Shown: positions 8,793-14,659 of the stretch, piece after piece | Layout of the letters: each line of letters begins with the position of its first letter | Numbering within the stretch: position 1 is the stretch's first letter | Assembly: GCA_900766925.1 (NCBI GenBank) | Contig: CAAFXG010000135.1 | Location: forward strand, 1 to 20,268 | Origin: Lachnospiraceae bacterium | Lineage (GTDB): Bacteria; Bacillota; Clostridia; Lachnospirales; Lachnospiraceae | Direction: 5' to 3' | Length of the DNA: 20,268 nucleotides | Notes under the pieces: generated by a model | What the model saw: only the letters and a program-made list of their open reading frames with translations | Databases searched by the model: none | Told to the model about the DNA's origin: nothing | Made by a program: the position numbers and the translations under genes

Positions 8793-9270
8793 GACTATCA
8801 GAGTAGGTATTGCTGATATGAACATTTGTAAGGCCCCTGATAAAATTACAACGATAGGACTTGGTTCCTGCATAGGAGCTGTACTTTATGATAGCAATGC
8901 AAAGGTTGCAGGACTTGTTCACATCATGTTGCCTGACAGTACAAAAATTAAACAAAATCAAAACAAATTAAAATTTGCTGATTCCGGAATTGAAATGCTG
9001 GTTGCAGAATTGGAAAGAAACGGTATAAAACGTACATCTCTTAAGGCTAAAATAGCAGGAGGAGCTAAAATGTTCGATTTTTCTTCTTCTTCAGAATTGG
9101 GCAGTGTTGGTGAAAAAAATATTGCGGCTGTCCGATTAAAGCTTAGAGAGATGGGTATAAAGATTGTGTCAGAGGATGTCGGTCTGAATTTTGGAAGAAC
9201 TATTGTATTTGATCCTGAAACCTCAGAACTGACAATTATCAAAGCCGGAAAACAAATGAATATTATTTAA
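8785..9270 (+). CDS. cheD: Chemoreceptor glutamine deamidase CheD
   Basis: CheD converts receptor glutamines to glutamates and is held by CheC, especially when CheY-P is present. Taking the ATG at 8785, the protein is 161 residues, with catalytic C29 in LGSCIGAVLYD, H46 in AGLVHIMLP and T23 in ITTIGLG. This matches the Cys-His-Thr arrangement known for the family. AGGAGG (8774-8779) is 5 nt from this ATG. A TTG one codon upstream (8782) would leave only 2 nt of spacing and is less likely. The start overlaps the end of cheC by 8 nt. Later family landmarks include KIAGGAKMFDF and the DVGLNFGRTIVFDPET segment. Confidence 0.96.
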   Translation: MSETIRVGIADMNICKAPDKITTIGLGSCIGAVLYDSNAKVAGLVHIMLPDSTKIKQNQNKLKFADSGIEMLVAELERNGIKRTSLKAKIAGGAKMFDFSSSSELGSVGEKNIAAVRLKLREMGIKIVSEDVGLNFGRTIVFDPETSELTIIKAGKQMNII

Positions 9271-9292
9271 GTAAAGATGAGAAGGTAGTACT

Positions 9293-9562
9293 TTGGATTT
9301 TAAAGAAAAATGTAAGAATGCAAGAGCTTTTATTGTGCTTTTGGCGGCACTTATTGCCTTGCTTCTTAATATTAAATTTGAAAGAGAAATTGTACAATCA
9401 CTAATAATTGTGATAGTTGTTATCGTACTTTTTTTTATTATTTCATCTATTGCAATTAGATTGATTGAAAAAATATGTAATATGGAAGTAAAATATCAGC
9501 CTTATGAGAATACTTCCGAAGAGGAAGAAGCTGATTCTGGTGATGATGCCATTGAAGAATAG
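9293..9562 (+). CDS. Small membrane protein of unknown function between cheD and sigma-28
   Basis: This is an 89-residue protein I do not recognise as a named family. It starts with TTG, chosen because no in-frame ATG/GTG precedes the hydrophobic part and GAAGG (9281-9285) lies 7 nt upstream. It contains two predicted membrane helices (about 11-28 and 34-60) separated by a short charged turn (KFERE), then a soluble acidic tail of about 28 residues ending in EEEEADSGDDAIEE. It has no Cys, catalytic motif or signal peptide. It is 22 nt after cheD and 29 nt before the sigma factor, so it is part of the flagellar operon. A hairpin-like two-helix protein with an acidic cytoplasmic tail could be a membrane-associated accessory factor, but no function can be assigned. 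Confidence 0.8.
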   Translation: MDFKEKCKNARAFIVLLAALIALLLNIKFEREIVQSLIIVIVVIVLFFIISSIAIRLIEKICNMEVKYQPYENTSEEEEADSGDDAIEE

Positions 9563-9591
9563 CTTGAACTAAGGTAAAAGGGGTGTAGTTT

Positions 9592-10359
9592 TTGGCAATT
9601 TTAGATAATAAGGAGAGATTATGGATTGAGTATAATCACTCCAAATCAAGTGCTATACGTGAACAGATTATTATTGAATATGTGCCATTAGTTAAGGTAG
9701 TCGCCGGACGTCTGGCAATCTATCTTGGATCGAATGTTGAATATGATGACCTTGTGAGTTATGGAATATTTGGATTAATAGACGCTATTGATAAGTTTGA
9801 TTATGGGAAAGGTATCAAATTTGAAACATATGCCAGTCTTAGGATACGTGGAGCTATTCTTGACCAGATTAGAAAGTTGGATTGGATTCCGCGTTCAGTA
9901 AGACAAAAGCAAAAAGCTATCGAAGGTGCAATCAAGAAGCTTGAGACAGAAAAAGGTCCAAACTATACTGATGATGATATAGCTGCTGAATTAGGAATTA
10001 CTAATGATGAGTTTACATCATGGGTAGCCCAGACCAATATATCAAATATATCTTCATTAGATGATTTTATTGATCAGGGAAATGATGTAAGAGCATCGGG
10101 CAATTCCACATATCTGAAGGTTGAACCTGATCGTGTTGCAGAGGAAAAGGAACTTAAGGTAATGTTAGGTGAGGCTTTGGAAGCGCTTACAGAGAAAGAA
10201 AAGAATGTTGTTTTATTGTATTATTATGAAGAAATGACTCTTAAAGAGATAAGTCGTGCAATGGAGGTTTCCGAGTCGAGAGTTTCACAGTTACATTCGA
10301 AAGCCTTGAAGAAAATGAAAACATATCTTGGTGAAAACTTTGTACTTTTGATGGGATAA
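9592..10359 (+). CDS. fliA: Flagellar RNA polymerase sigma factor, sigma-28 family (FliA/SigD/WhiG)
   Basis: Sigma-28 directs transcription of late flagellar, motor and chemoreceptor genes. At 255 residues it matches B. subtilis SigD in length. Region 2 (about 22-92) reads YDDLVSYGIFGLIDAIDKFD, then GIKFETYASLRIRGAILDQI and the region 2.4 part LDWIPRSVRQ. Region 3 lies at about 100-150. Region 4 (about 195-247) has the -35-binding HTH MTLKEISRAMEVSESRVSQLHS. The start is TTG (9592), supported by AAAGGGG about 8 nt upstream and by absence of an earlier in-frame start. The weak start codon may hold the level of this regulator down. Order cheD - small membrane gene - sigma matches the Bacillus cheD-sigD arrangement. 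Confidence 0.96.
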   Translation: MAILDNKERLWIEYNHSKSSAIREQIIIEYVPLVKVVAGRLAIYLGSNVEYDDLVSYGIFGLIDAIDKFDYGKGIKFETYASLRIRGAILDQIRKLDWIPRSVRQKQKAIEGAIKKLETEKGPNYTDDDIAAELGITNDEFTSWVAQTNISNISSLDDFIDQGNDVRASGNSTYLKVEPDRVAEEKELKVMLGEALEALTEKEKNVVLLYYYEEMTLKEISRAMEVSESRVSQLHSKALKKMKTYLGENFVLLMG

Positions 10360-10373
10360 AGGGGATTACTTAT

Positions 10374-11975
10374 ATGAAATACAAAAATTCTTTTTTCGCA
10401 ATTCAGATTAAGGATGATGGTACTTACTTAAATTTGTATCCTCCTGTAAGTGATGGCAAAAAATTAGAGGAAAAAGAGCTTATTAGTTTTATTGATAATA
10501 ATGTCCCTAATTATTCAATGGATAAAGTCAGGGTAGCTTTTGAGTCTCTTTGTGATAAGCCGGTGCAGGCTAAAATATCTGATATCAAAATCAAACCATT
10601 TAATGAGACTGCCAAAATATCTGTTTCACCTGACAGAATGGTTGCGTATATCAGATTTTATCCTCCTACTAATGGGGGAAAGGTTATGTCAAAAAAGGAG
10701 ATAATTGCGGAGTTAAATAGAGAAAAAATTGTATTTGGTATCTCAGAAAAAGTAATCGATGTATTTTTACTTGCAAGACAGTATTGTCTTAATATTCCGA
10801 TTGCTAAAGGAATAAAACCTGTTCCGGCAACAGATACAAAGATAGAATATTTTTTCAACGAAAAACCATTGGCAAAACCAAAGGTATTAGAGGATGGTAG
10901 TGTTGATTTCCATGACTTGAATCTGTTTACAAATGTAACAAAGGGACAGCTTTTGGCAAGACTTACACCGCATGACATTGGTGCACCCGGTAAAGATATA
11001 TATGGTAATATAATTGCTCAGACAAAGCCAAAGATTAAGACTTTGAAATATGGAAGAAATATTTCTATATCAGAAGATAAGACTGAAATTATAAGTGAGG
11101 TAGACGGAAATGTTACCCTTACTGATGGAACGGTTTTTGTATCTGACACATATAATGTTCCTGCTGATGTTGACGCATCAACTGGAGATATTGATTATGA
11201 TGGAAGTGTGTTAATTCCGGGAACCGTAAGGACAGGTTTTACGGTTAAGGCCAAGGGAGATATTCAGGTTAATGGTGTAGTTGAGGGTGCTACTTTGATT
11301 GCAGGAGGTAATATTGTAATCAAGCGTGGTGTTCAAGGCATGGGTAAGGGAAATCTTTCTGCAGGCGGAGATATATGTGCACAGTTTTTTGAGAGTGCAA
11401 ATGTAATTGCCAAAGGAAATGTCACAGCCGGTTCTATTTTGCACAGTAATGTTTTATCAGGAAATAGTGTGATTGTAAGCGGTAAGAAGGGATTTATAGT
11501 TGGTGGCGAGATAGTATGTGAATCTTACCTTGAGGTTAATTCAATAGGTAATAAAATGGAAACTCAGACTCAGATTAAGGTTGGTGTTAAGCCCGAACTG
11601 TATGATGAAATGAAAATATTAGTTTCTGAGGTTAATGATATAAATAGTGAGATTGAGGAAACCTCTTCATATCTGAATGTATATAAAGAAAAGGTTAAAA
11701 AAGGTGCAAAACTGACACCTGAGAATATTAAGCAGGTAAAAGAATATAATACCATATTAGAAAAGCTGAATGTTGAAAGAACCACCAAGAATACCCGGTT
11801 GAGAGAGATTAAAGATATTATTGATGTTGGAAAGAATGGAAGCATCAAGATTACCGGAGCTGCATACAGGGGTGTTACAATATTTATTTCAACATATATA
11901 TATTCTGTAAAAGAAAAAGATAACCATTGTATATATAGAATAGCAGATGGTGAGATTAGTCCAACATCATATTAG
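10374..11975 (+). CDS. FapA-family (DUF342) polymer-binding protein
   Basis: The 533-residue protein belongs to the FapA/DUF342 family. Landmarks are the N-terminal domain (YLNLYPPVSDGKKLEEKEL and a related second copy, AYIRFYPPTNGGKVMSKKEI, near residue 90), the GAPGKDIYGNII motif (about 203-214), and a right-handed parallel beta-helix at about 265-400 with Gly-rich turns such as KAKGDIQVNGVVEGATLIAG. A coiled coil follows at about 405-485, then a short C-terminal beta domain. Family members have been linked to envelope-associated or polymer-binding scaffolds and often sit in flagellar operons of Clostridia, but the exact role is unsettled. AAAGGGG (10358-10364) precedes the ATG, and the gene starts 14 nt after the sigma-28 stop. 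The family call is firm; a flagellar role is inferred from context. Confidence 0.88.
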   Translation: MKYKNSFFAIQIKDDGTYLNLYPPVSDGKKLEEKELISFIDNNVPNYSMDKVRVAFESLCDKPVQAKISDIKIKPFNETAKISVSPDRMVAYIRFYPPTNGGKVMSKKEIIAELNREKIVFGISEKVIDVFLLARQYCLNIPIAKGIKPVPATDTKIEYFFNEKPLAKPKVLEDGSVDFHDLNLFTNVTKGQLLARLTPHDIGAPGKDIYGNIIAQTKPKIKTLKYGRNISISEDKTEIISEVDGNVTLTDGTVFVSDTYNVPADVDASTGDIDYDGSVLIPGTVRTGFTVKAKGDIQVNGVVEGATLIAGGNIVIKRGVQGMGKGNLSAGGDICAQFFESANVIAKGNVTAGSILHSNVLSGNSVIVSGKKGFIVGGEIVCESYLEVNSIGNKMETQTQIKVGVKPELYDEMKILVSEVNDINSEIEETSSYLNVYKEKVKKGAKLTPENIKQVKEYNTILEKLNVERTTKNTRLREIKDIIDVGKNGSIKITGAAYRGVTIFISTYIYSVKEKDNHCIYRIADGEISPTSY

Positions 11976-12022
11976 TATAGCGATTATGATTTAATAAGTT
12001 TTATTAATAAACTGTTATACTA
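11973..12022. repeat. Nested AT-rich inverted repeat in the fapA-downstream gap
   Basis: Two dyads are nested. The inner is TTAATAA (11991-11997), GTT, TTATTAA (12001-12007), a perfect 7-bp stem. The outer is TAGTATA (11973-11979) with TATACTA (12016-12022), also perfect. No run of T follows, so it does not read as a classic terminator. It could be a protein-binding dyad or an mRNA processing hairpin. Confidence 0.45.
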
Positions 12023-12034
12023 GCTTTGTGATAT
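12008..12034 (+). promoter_or_regulatory. Possible sigma-28-type promoter before the 102-residue gene
   Basis: TAAA (12008-12011), a 16-nt spacer, then GTGATAT (12028-12034) resembles the Gram-positive sigma-D consensus of TAAA, about 15 nt, CCGATAT; the last five bases match. It sits 16 nt before the ATG at 12051. That would leave a very short 5' leader but still include the GAAAGG ribosome site. The gap of 75 nt is the largest between genes in the flagellar cluster. Chance occurrence is quite possible in AT-rich DNA. Confidence 0.3.
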
Positions 12035-12050
12035 AGAAAGGAATGATAAA

Positions 12051-12359
12051 ATGATTCAACCTATAATAGCTGCGCAGACATCCTCTCCTGTAGCGTCAAT
12101 CCAACAGAATCATGATGCACAAAGCGTTTTGCAAAGTCACAATGCCGGTCAGAATGTTCAAAAACAGGAGGAACGGGTTAGGGAGTCTGTTGTAAAGAAG
12201 GATGAGGCTGTTTTTTATGAACAAAATCACGATGCAAAGGAAGAAGGACGGAATAAATATGTAAACCTATATACCAAAAAGAAGAAAAATAAGGATAAAA
12301 ATGATTTATCAGCTTCTTTGCCTGAAGTAAACAGAGTGAATTTCGATATAAAGATGTAA
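12051..12359 (+). CDS. Conserved-looking hypothetical protein, polar and disordered, downstream of FapA
   Basis: The 102-residue protein is hydrophilic and probably largely disordered. It has a Gln/Asn/His-rich N-terminal part, with NHDAQSVLQSHNAGQN at about 20-35 and a second NHDAKEEGRNK at about 59-69. A strongly basic stretch KKKKNKDKND (about 76-86) follows, and a short hydrophobic C-terminus ends in FDIKM. It has no signal peptide, membrane helix or known domain. From memory, similar small proteins ending in FDI(K/R)(I/M) occur at the end of flagellar operons of Clostridia, but I cannot verify this here. GAAAGG lies 6 nt before the ATG. The neighbours are fapA upstream and the SwrB-like gene 20 nt downstream. 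Function unknown. Confidence 0.8.
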   Translation: MIQPIIAAQTSSPVASIQQNHDAQSVLQSHNAGQNVQKQEERVRESVVKKDEAVFYEQNHDAKEEGRNKYVNLYTKKKKNKDKNDLSASLPEVNRVNFDIKM

Positions 12360-12379
12360 GAATACGATAGGAGAATGAC

Positions 12380-13036
12380 ATGTCAACAGTTGTAGTAGTT
12401 TTAATAATATTAGGATTGATTTTTATTTTTGCCAGCTTTGCTTTAAGCACGAAGCTTGAAAAGTCTGAACAGGGTGATGGCGTATTTGAAATACCTAAGG
12501 AGCTTACAGAAGAACAAAAAGAGAAAATATCAAAGCTAATTAACGATTATATGGATGAAAATGTAGAAAATAAATTGGCTGATATTGAGGACAAGTTATC
12601 AGAAATTGTAAATCAGAAAACACTGGCTCTTGGTGATTATGCTGTTACAGTCAATGATGAGATAGAACGTAATCATAACGAGGTTATGTTCCTGTATAGT
12701 ATGCTTTCTGATAAGCAAAAGGAAATAATGACAACTGCAACAATGGTTGATGATTACCGTAAAGATGTTGAGCTGTTTGTAAGTAATAATAATTTATCTG
12801 TACAGCCTGTTCATGATACAAAAGAGGAGGAGCTTAGCGAAGCAATAAAAGAAATAGATGAAAGTATTGAGGCTGATAAGCCTGAAGAAGAGGTGCAGCC
12901 GGTTGACAGCAGTAAAGATGTTATTTTAGAAATGCATAAGTCGGGCTTAAGTATTTTGGAAATTGCAAAACACCTTGGACTTGGTGTTGGAGAGGTTAAG
13001 CTTGTAGTAGACTTGTATCAAGGAGAAACAAAATAA
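12380..13036 (+). CDS. Membrane-anchored coiled-coil protein with C-terminal HTH-like segment (DUF6115/SwrB-like)
   Basis: The 218-residue protein has one N-terminal membrane helix (about 3-23), a long charged alpha-helical or coiled-coil region (about 40-135), an acidic linker (about 145-178), and a C-terminal helix-turn-helix-like segment (about 181-213). The last reads EMHKSGLSILEIAKHLGLGV then GEVKLVVDLY. This layout matches the DUF6115 type found in Clostridia. It also matches B. subtilis SwrB, a single-pass protein needed to activate the flagellar export apparatus and encoded between sigD and rpsB, which is the same relative position as here. The HTH-like tail on a membrane protein probably serves protein contacts more than DNA binding. 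RBS AGGAG (12369-12373) precedes the ATG. The 3' end overlaps the next gene by 1 nt. Equivalence to SwrB is inferred from layout and synteny. Confidence 0.82.
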   Translation: MSTVVVVLIILGLIFIFASFALSTKLEKSEQGDGVFEIPKELTEEQKEKISKLINDYMDENVENKLADIEDKLSEIVNQKTLALGDYAVTVNDEIERNHNEVMFLYSMLSDKQKEIMTTATMVDDYRKDVELFVSNNNLSVQPVHDTKEEELSEAIKEIDESIEADKPEEEVQPVDSSKDVILEMHKSGLSILEIAKHLGLGVGEVKLVVDLYQGETK

Positions 13037-13569
13037 TGAAATTAAAATATTTTTTAAGAGGACTTGGAGCAGGTATAATCTTTGGAGCAGTTATTATGCT
13101 GGCCGCATATATGTTATCAAGGGGATATAAGCTCTCTGACGAGGAAATTATTGCAAAGGCTGAGAAACTTGGGATGGTAATGGCGGAGTCTGCAATTGAA
13201 GAGTCGGCAACGGAAGAAGCAACGACAGAAGATGCAAGAACGGAAGAAACAACGACAGAAGAAGCAACAACGGAAGAAGCAACGACAGAAGAAACAACAA
13301 CGGAAGAAGCAACGACAGAAGAAGCAACGAATGAGACAGACGAGGTCGGCACAGAGCTGGTTAAGGCAACAATTACCGTATCATCCGGGATGGGTTCTGA
13401 GACAGTAGCATCGTTGATGCAAAGTGCCGGAATTATTGAAAGTGCCAGTGATTTTGATTCGTATTTAAATAAAAATGGATATTCTACAAAAATAGAAATA
13501 GGTACATATGAGATGACAGATAAGATGTCATATGAGGAGCTTGCTGAAATTCTTATAAAGGGCAATTAG
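13036..13569 (+). CDS. MltG/YceG-like membrane protein lacking the catalytic domain, with Thr/Glu repeat linker
   Basis: The 177-residue protein has a single N-terminal membrane helix (about 8-28), a short helix (KLSDEEIIAKAEKLGM, about 32-47), a low-complexity linker of about eight TTEEA/TTEET pentads (about 58-99), and a C-terminal domain (about 110-177). That domain reads like the LysM-like subdomain of MltG: ITVSSGMGSETVASLMQSAG, then GIIESASDFDSYL, IGTYEM and MSYEELAEILIKG. Full MltG proteins are around 340 residues or more and carry a catalytic Glu in a later domain that is absent here. This is therefore probably a non-enzymatic wall-binding or scaffold protein. The ATG overlaps the preceding stop by 1 nt, and a terminator follows, so it is the last gene of the flagellar operon. 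Function unknown. Confidence 0.8.
   Translation: MKLKYFLRGLGAGIIFGAVIMLAAYMLSRGYKLSDEEIIAKAEKLGMVMAESAIEESATEEATTEDARTEETTTEEATTEEATTEETTTEEATTEEATNETDEVGTELVKATITVSSGMGSETVASLMQSAGIIESASDFDSYLNKNGYSTKIEIGTYEMTDKMSYEELAEILIKGN
13207..13332 (+). repeat. In-frame 15/30-nt tandem repeat encoding Thr-Glu-Glu-Ala/Thr pentads
   Basis: About eight degenerate 15-nt units of the type gcaacgacagaagaa run through the linker of the MltG-like gene. Alternating Thr codons (acg aca versus aca acg) give a 30-nt higher-order period. All length changes by whole units keep the reading frame. Confidence 0.9.
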
Positions 13570-13620
13570 TTGTTCATTATGTAAATAGTGTTCAGATAAA
13601 ACAAATTACAAAATATAAAG

Positions 13621-13648
13621 AAAAAGTGCTTGAATGCACTTTTTTTTT
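13621..13648 (+). terminator. Rho-independent terminator of the flagellar/chemotaxis operon
   Basis: The 8-bp stem is AAAAGTGC (13622-13629) with GCACTTTT (13636-13643), around a 6-nt loop TTGAAT. A run of nine T follows (13640-13648). It lies 52 nt after the last flagellar-operon gene. Confidence 0.88.
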
Positions 13649-13658
13649 GTGGTATAAT
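13630..13658 (+). promoter_or_regulatory. Sigma-A promoter for rpsB-tsf, overlapping the upstream terminator
   Basis: The -10 TATAAT (13653-13658) is perfect, and TTGAAT (13630-13635) stands 17 nt upstream as the -35. The -35 is exactly the loop of the terminator hairpin and the T-run fills the spacer. Transcription would start near 13665. Confidence 0.75.
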
Positions 13659-13665
13659 CGCGTTT

Positions 13666-13834
13666 GTGTGACATGAATAAATAAGTCACACCATCAGCAG
13701 ATAAAAATAGTATGTTTGTTGATGTATTATGACATGAGGGTGAATCAGCAGAAGGGTGCCATAGACGCGATGGTTTCTGCCAGGCAGTATTTGTACTGTA
13801 TGAAGCCCCCAGAAGGAAAACCAGGAGGTATATT
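13666..13834 (+). promoter_or_regulatory. Structured 5' leader of rpsB (possible autoregulatory leader)
   Basis: The stretch from the predicted start to the rpsB ATG is about 170 nt and has three hairpins. First, GTGTGAC (13666-13672) pairs with GTCACAC (13685-13691). Second, GCAGAA-GGGT-GCCAT (13748-13762) pairs with ATGGT-TTCTGC (13770-13780), with a GGGT bulge on the 5' side and an AGACGCG loop. Third, GCAGTA (13784-13789) pairs with TACTGT (13794-13799) around TTTG. AGGAGG (13823-13828) follows. No open reading frame of note is inside. Leaders that bind the encoded ribosomal protein are common for such operons; S2 binding is a guess here. Confidence 0.5.
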
Positions 13835-14575
13835 ATGAGCGTTATTTCAATGAAACAGTTACTTGAGGCAGGTGTTCATTTTGGACATCAGACAAGAAGA
13901 TGGAATCCTAAAATGGCTGAGTATATTTATACTGAGCGTAACGGAATCTACATTATCGACTTACAGAAGTCTGTAGGTAAGGTTGATGAGGCTTACAAGG
14001 CTATTCTCGACTGTGTTGCAGAAGGTGGTAAGATTTTATTTGTAGGTACAAAGAAGCAGGCACAGGATTCAATTAAGTCTGAGGCAGAGAGATGTGGCAT
14101 GTACTATGTTAATCAGAGATGGTTAGGTGGTATGCTTACTAACTTTGCTACAATCAAGACAAGAATTGCTAAGCTTGAGAAGTATGAGGCAATGGAAGCA
14201 GACGGTACATTTGATGTTCTTCCTAAGAAGGAAGTTATTGAGATTAAGAAGGAAATGGATAAGCTCCAGAAGAACCTTGGCGGTATCAAGGATATGAAGG
14301 AAATCCCTGATATGATTTTCATCGTTGATCCACGCAAGGAAAGAAACTGTGTAAACGAGGCACACACACTTGGAATTCCACTTGTTGGTATCGCAGATAC
14401 AAACTGTGATCCGGAAGAGCTTGATTATGTAATTCCTGGAAATGATGATGCGATAAGAGCAGTTAAGCTTATTGTAGCTAAGATGGCTGATGCAGTTATC
14501 GAGGCTCAGCAGGGAGCAGATGCTGAGGTGGCTGAAGAAGCTGAGTCAGCAGAGGCAGATGCAGTTGAGGAGTAA
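13835..14575 (+). CDS. rpsB: 30S ribosomal protein S2
   Basis: S2 binds the head-body junction of the small ribosomal subunit and is needed to recruit S1-like functions and mRNA. The 246-residue protein opens with the canonical SVISMKQLLEAGVHFGHQTR and RRWNPKMAEYIYTERNGIYI segments. It continues with FVGTKKQAQDSIKSEAERCG, YYVNQRWLGGMLTNFATIKT and the late signature PDMIFIVDPRKERNCVNEAH. The C-terminus is an acidic Ala/Glu tail (about 224-246). AGGAGG (13823-13828) lies 6 nt before the ATG. Codons are biased to a few preferred triplets, as expected for a highly expressed gene. It pairs with tsf, as in most bacteria. Confidence 0.99.
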   Translation: MSVISMKQLLEAGVHFGHQTRRWNPKMAEYIYTERNGIYIIDLQKSVGKVDEAYKAILDCVAEGGKILFVGTKKQAQDSIKSEAERCGMYYVNQRWLGGMLTNFATIKTRIAKLEKYEAMEADGTFDVLPKKEVIEIKKEMDKLQKNLGGIKDMKEIPDMIFIVDPRKERNCVNEAHTLGIPLVGIADTNCDPEELDYVIPGNDDAIRAVKLIVAKMADAVIEAQQGADAEVAEEAESAEADAVEE

Positions 14576-14596
14576 TCTGAATATATAATATAATTT

Positions 14597-14629
14597 GAAA
14601 GCCGAACCTTATTGATTCGGCTTTCGTTT
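14597..14629 (+). terminator. Hairpin between rpsB and tsf (attenuator or mRNA-processing site)
   Basis: A perfect 10-bp stem GAAAGCCGAA (14597-14606) with TTCGGCTTTC (14616-14625) surrounds a 9-nt loop. Only a weak T-tract (GTTTA) follows, so partial termination or 3'-end stabilisation is more likely than full termination. tsf shows no convincing promoter of its own. Confidence 0.6.
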
Positions 14630-14659
14630 AAGAAAATAATTTTTTAGGAGGATATTATA

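Noticed and set aside
11991..12007. Rho-independent terminator after fapA
   Set aside because: The stem is purely A/T and no T-run follows, so termination would be poor; reported only as an inverted repeat.
13196..13408. Plus-strand ORF rich in Lys/Gln/Arg in another frame
   Set aside because: It is an out-of-frame reading of the same 15-nt repeat; low complexity only.
12996..13565. Long minus-strand ORF (189 codons) rich in Ser/Val repeats
   Set aside because: It is the antisense shadow of the Thr/Glu tandem repeats in the MltG-like gene; it has no ribosome site and no domain.
13666..13834. Known riboswitch class in the rpsB leader
   Set aside because: I could not match it to cores of c-di-GMP, SAM, TPP, FMN, glycine, lysine or T-box elements; it is left as an unassigned structured leader.
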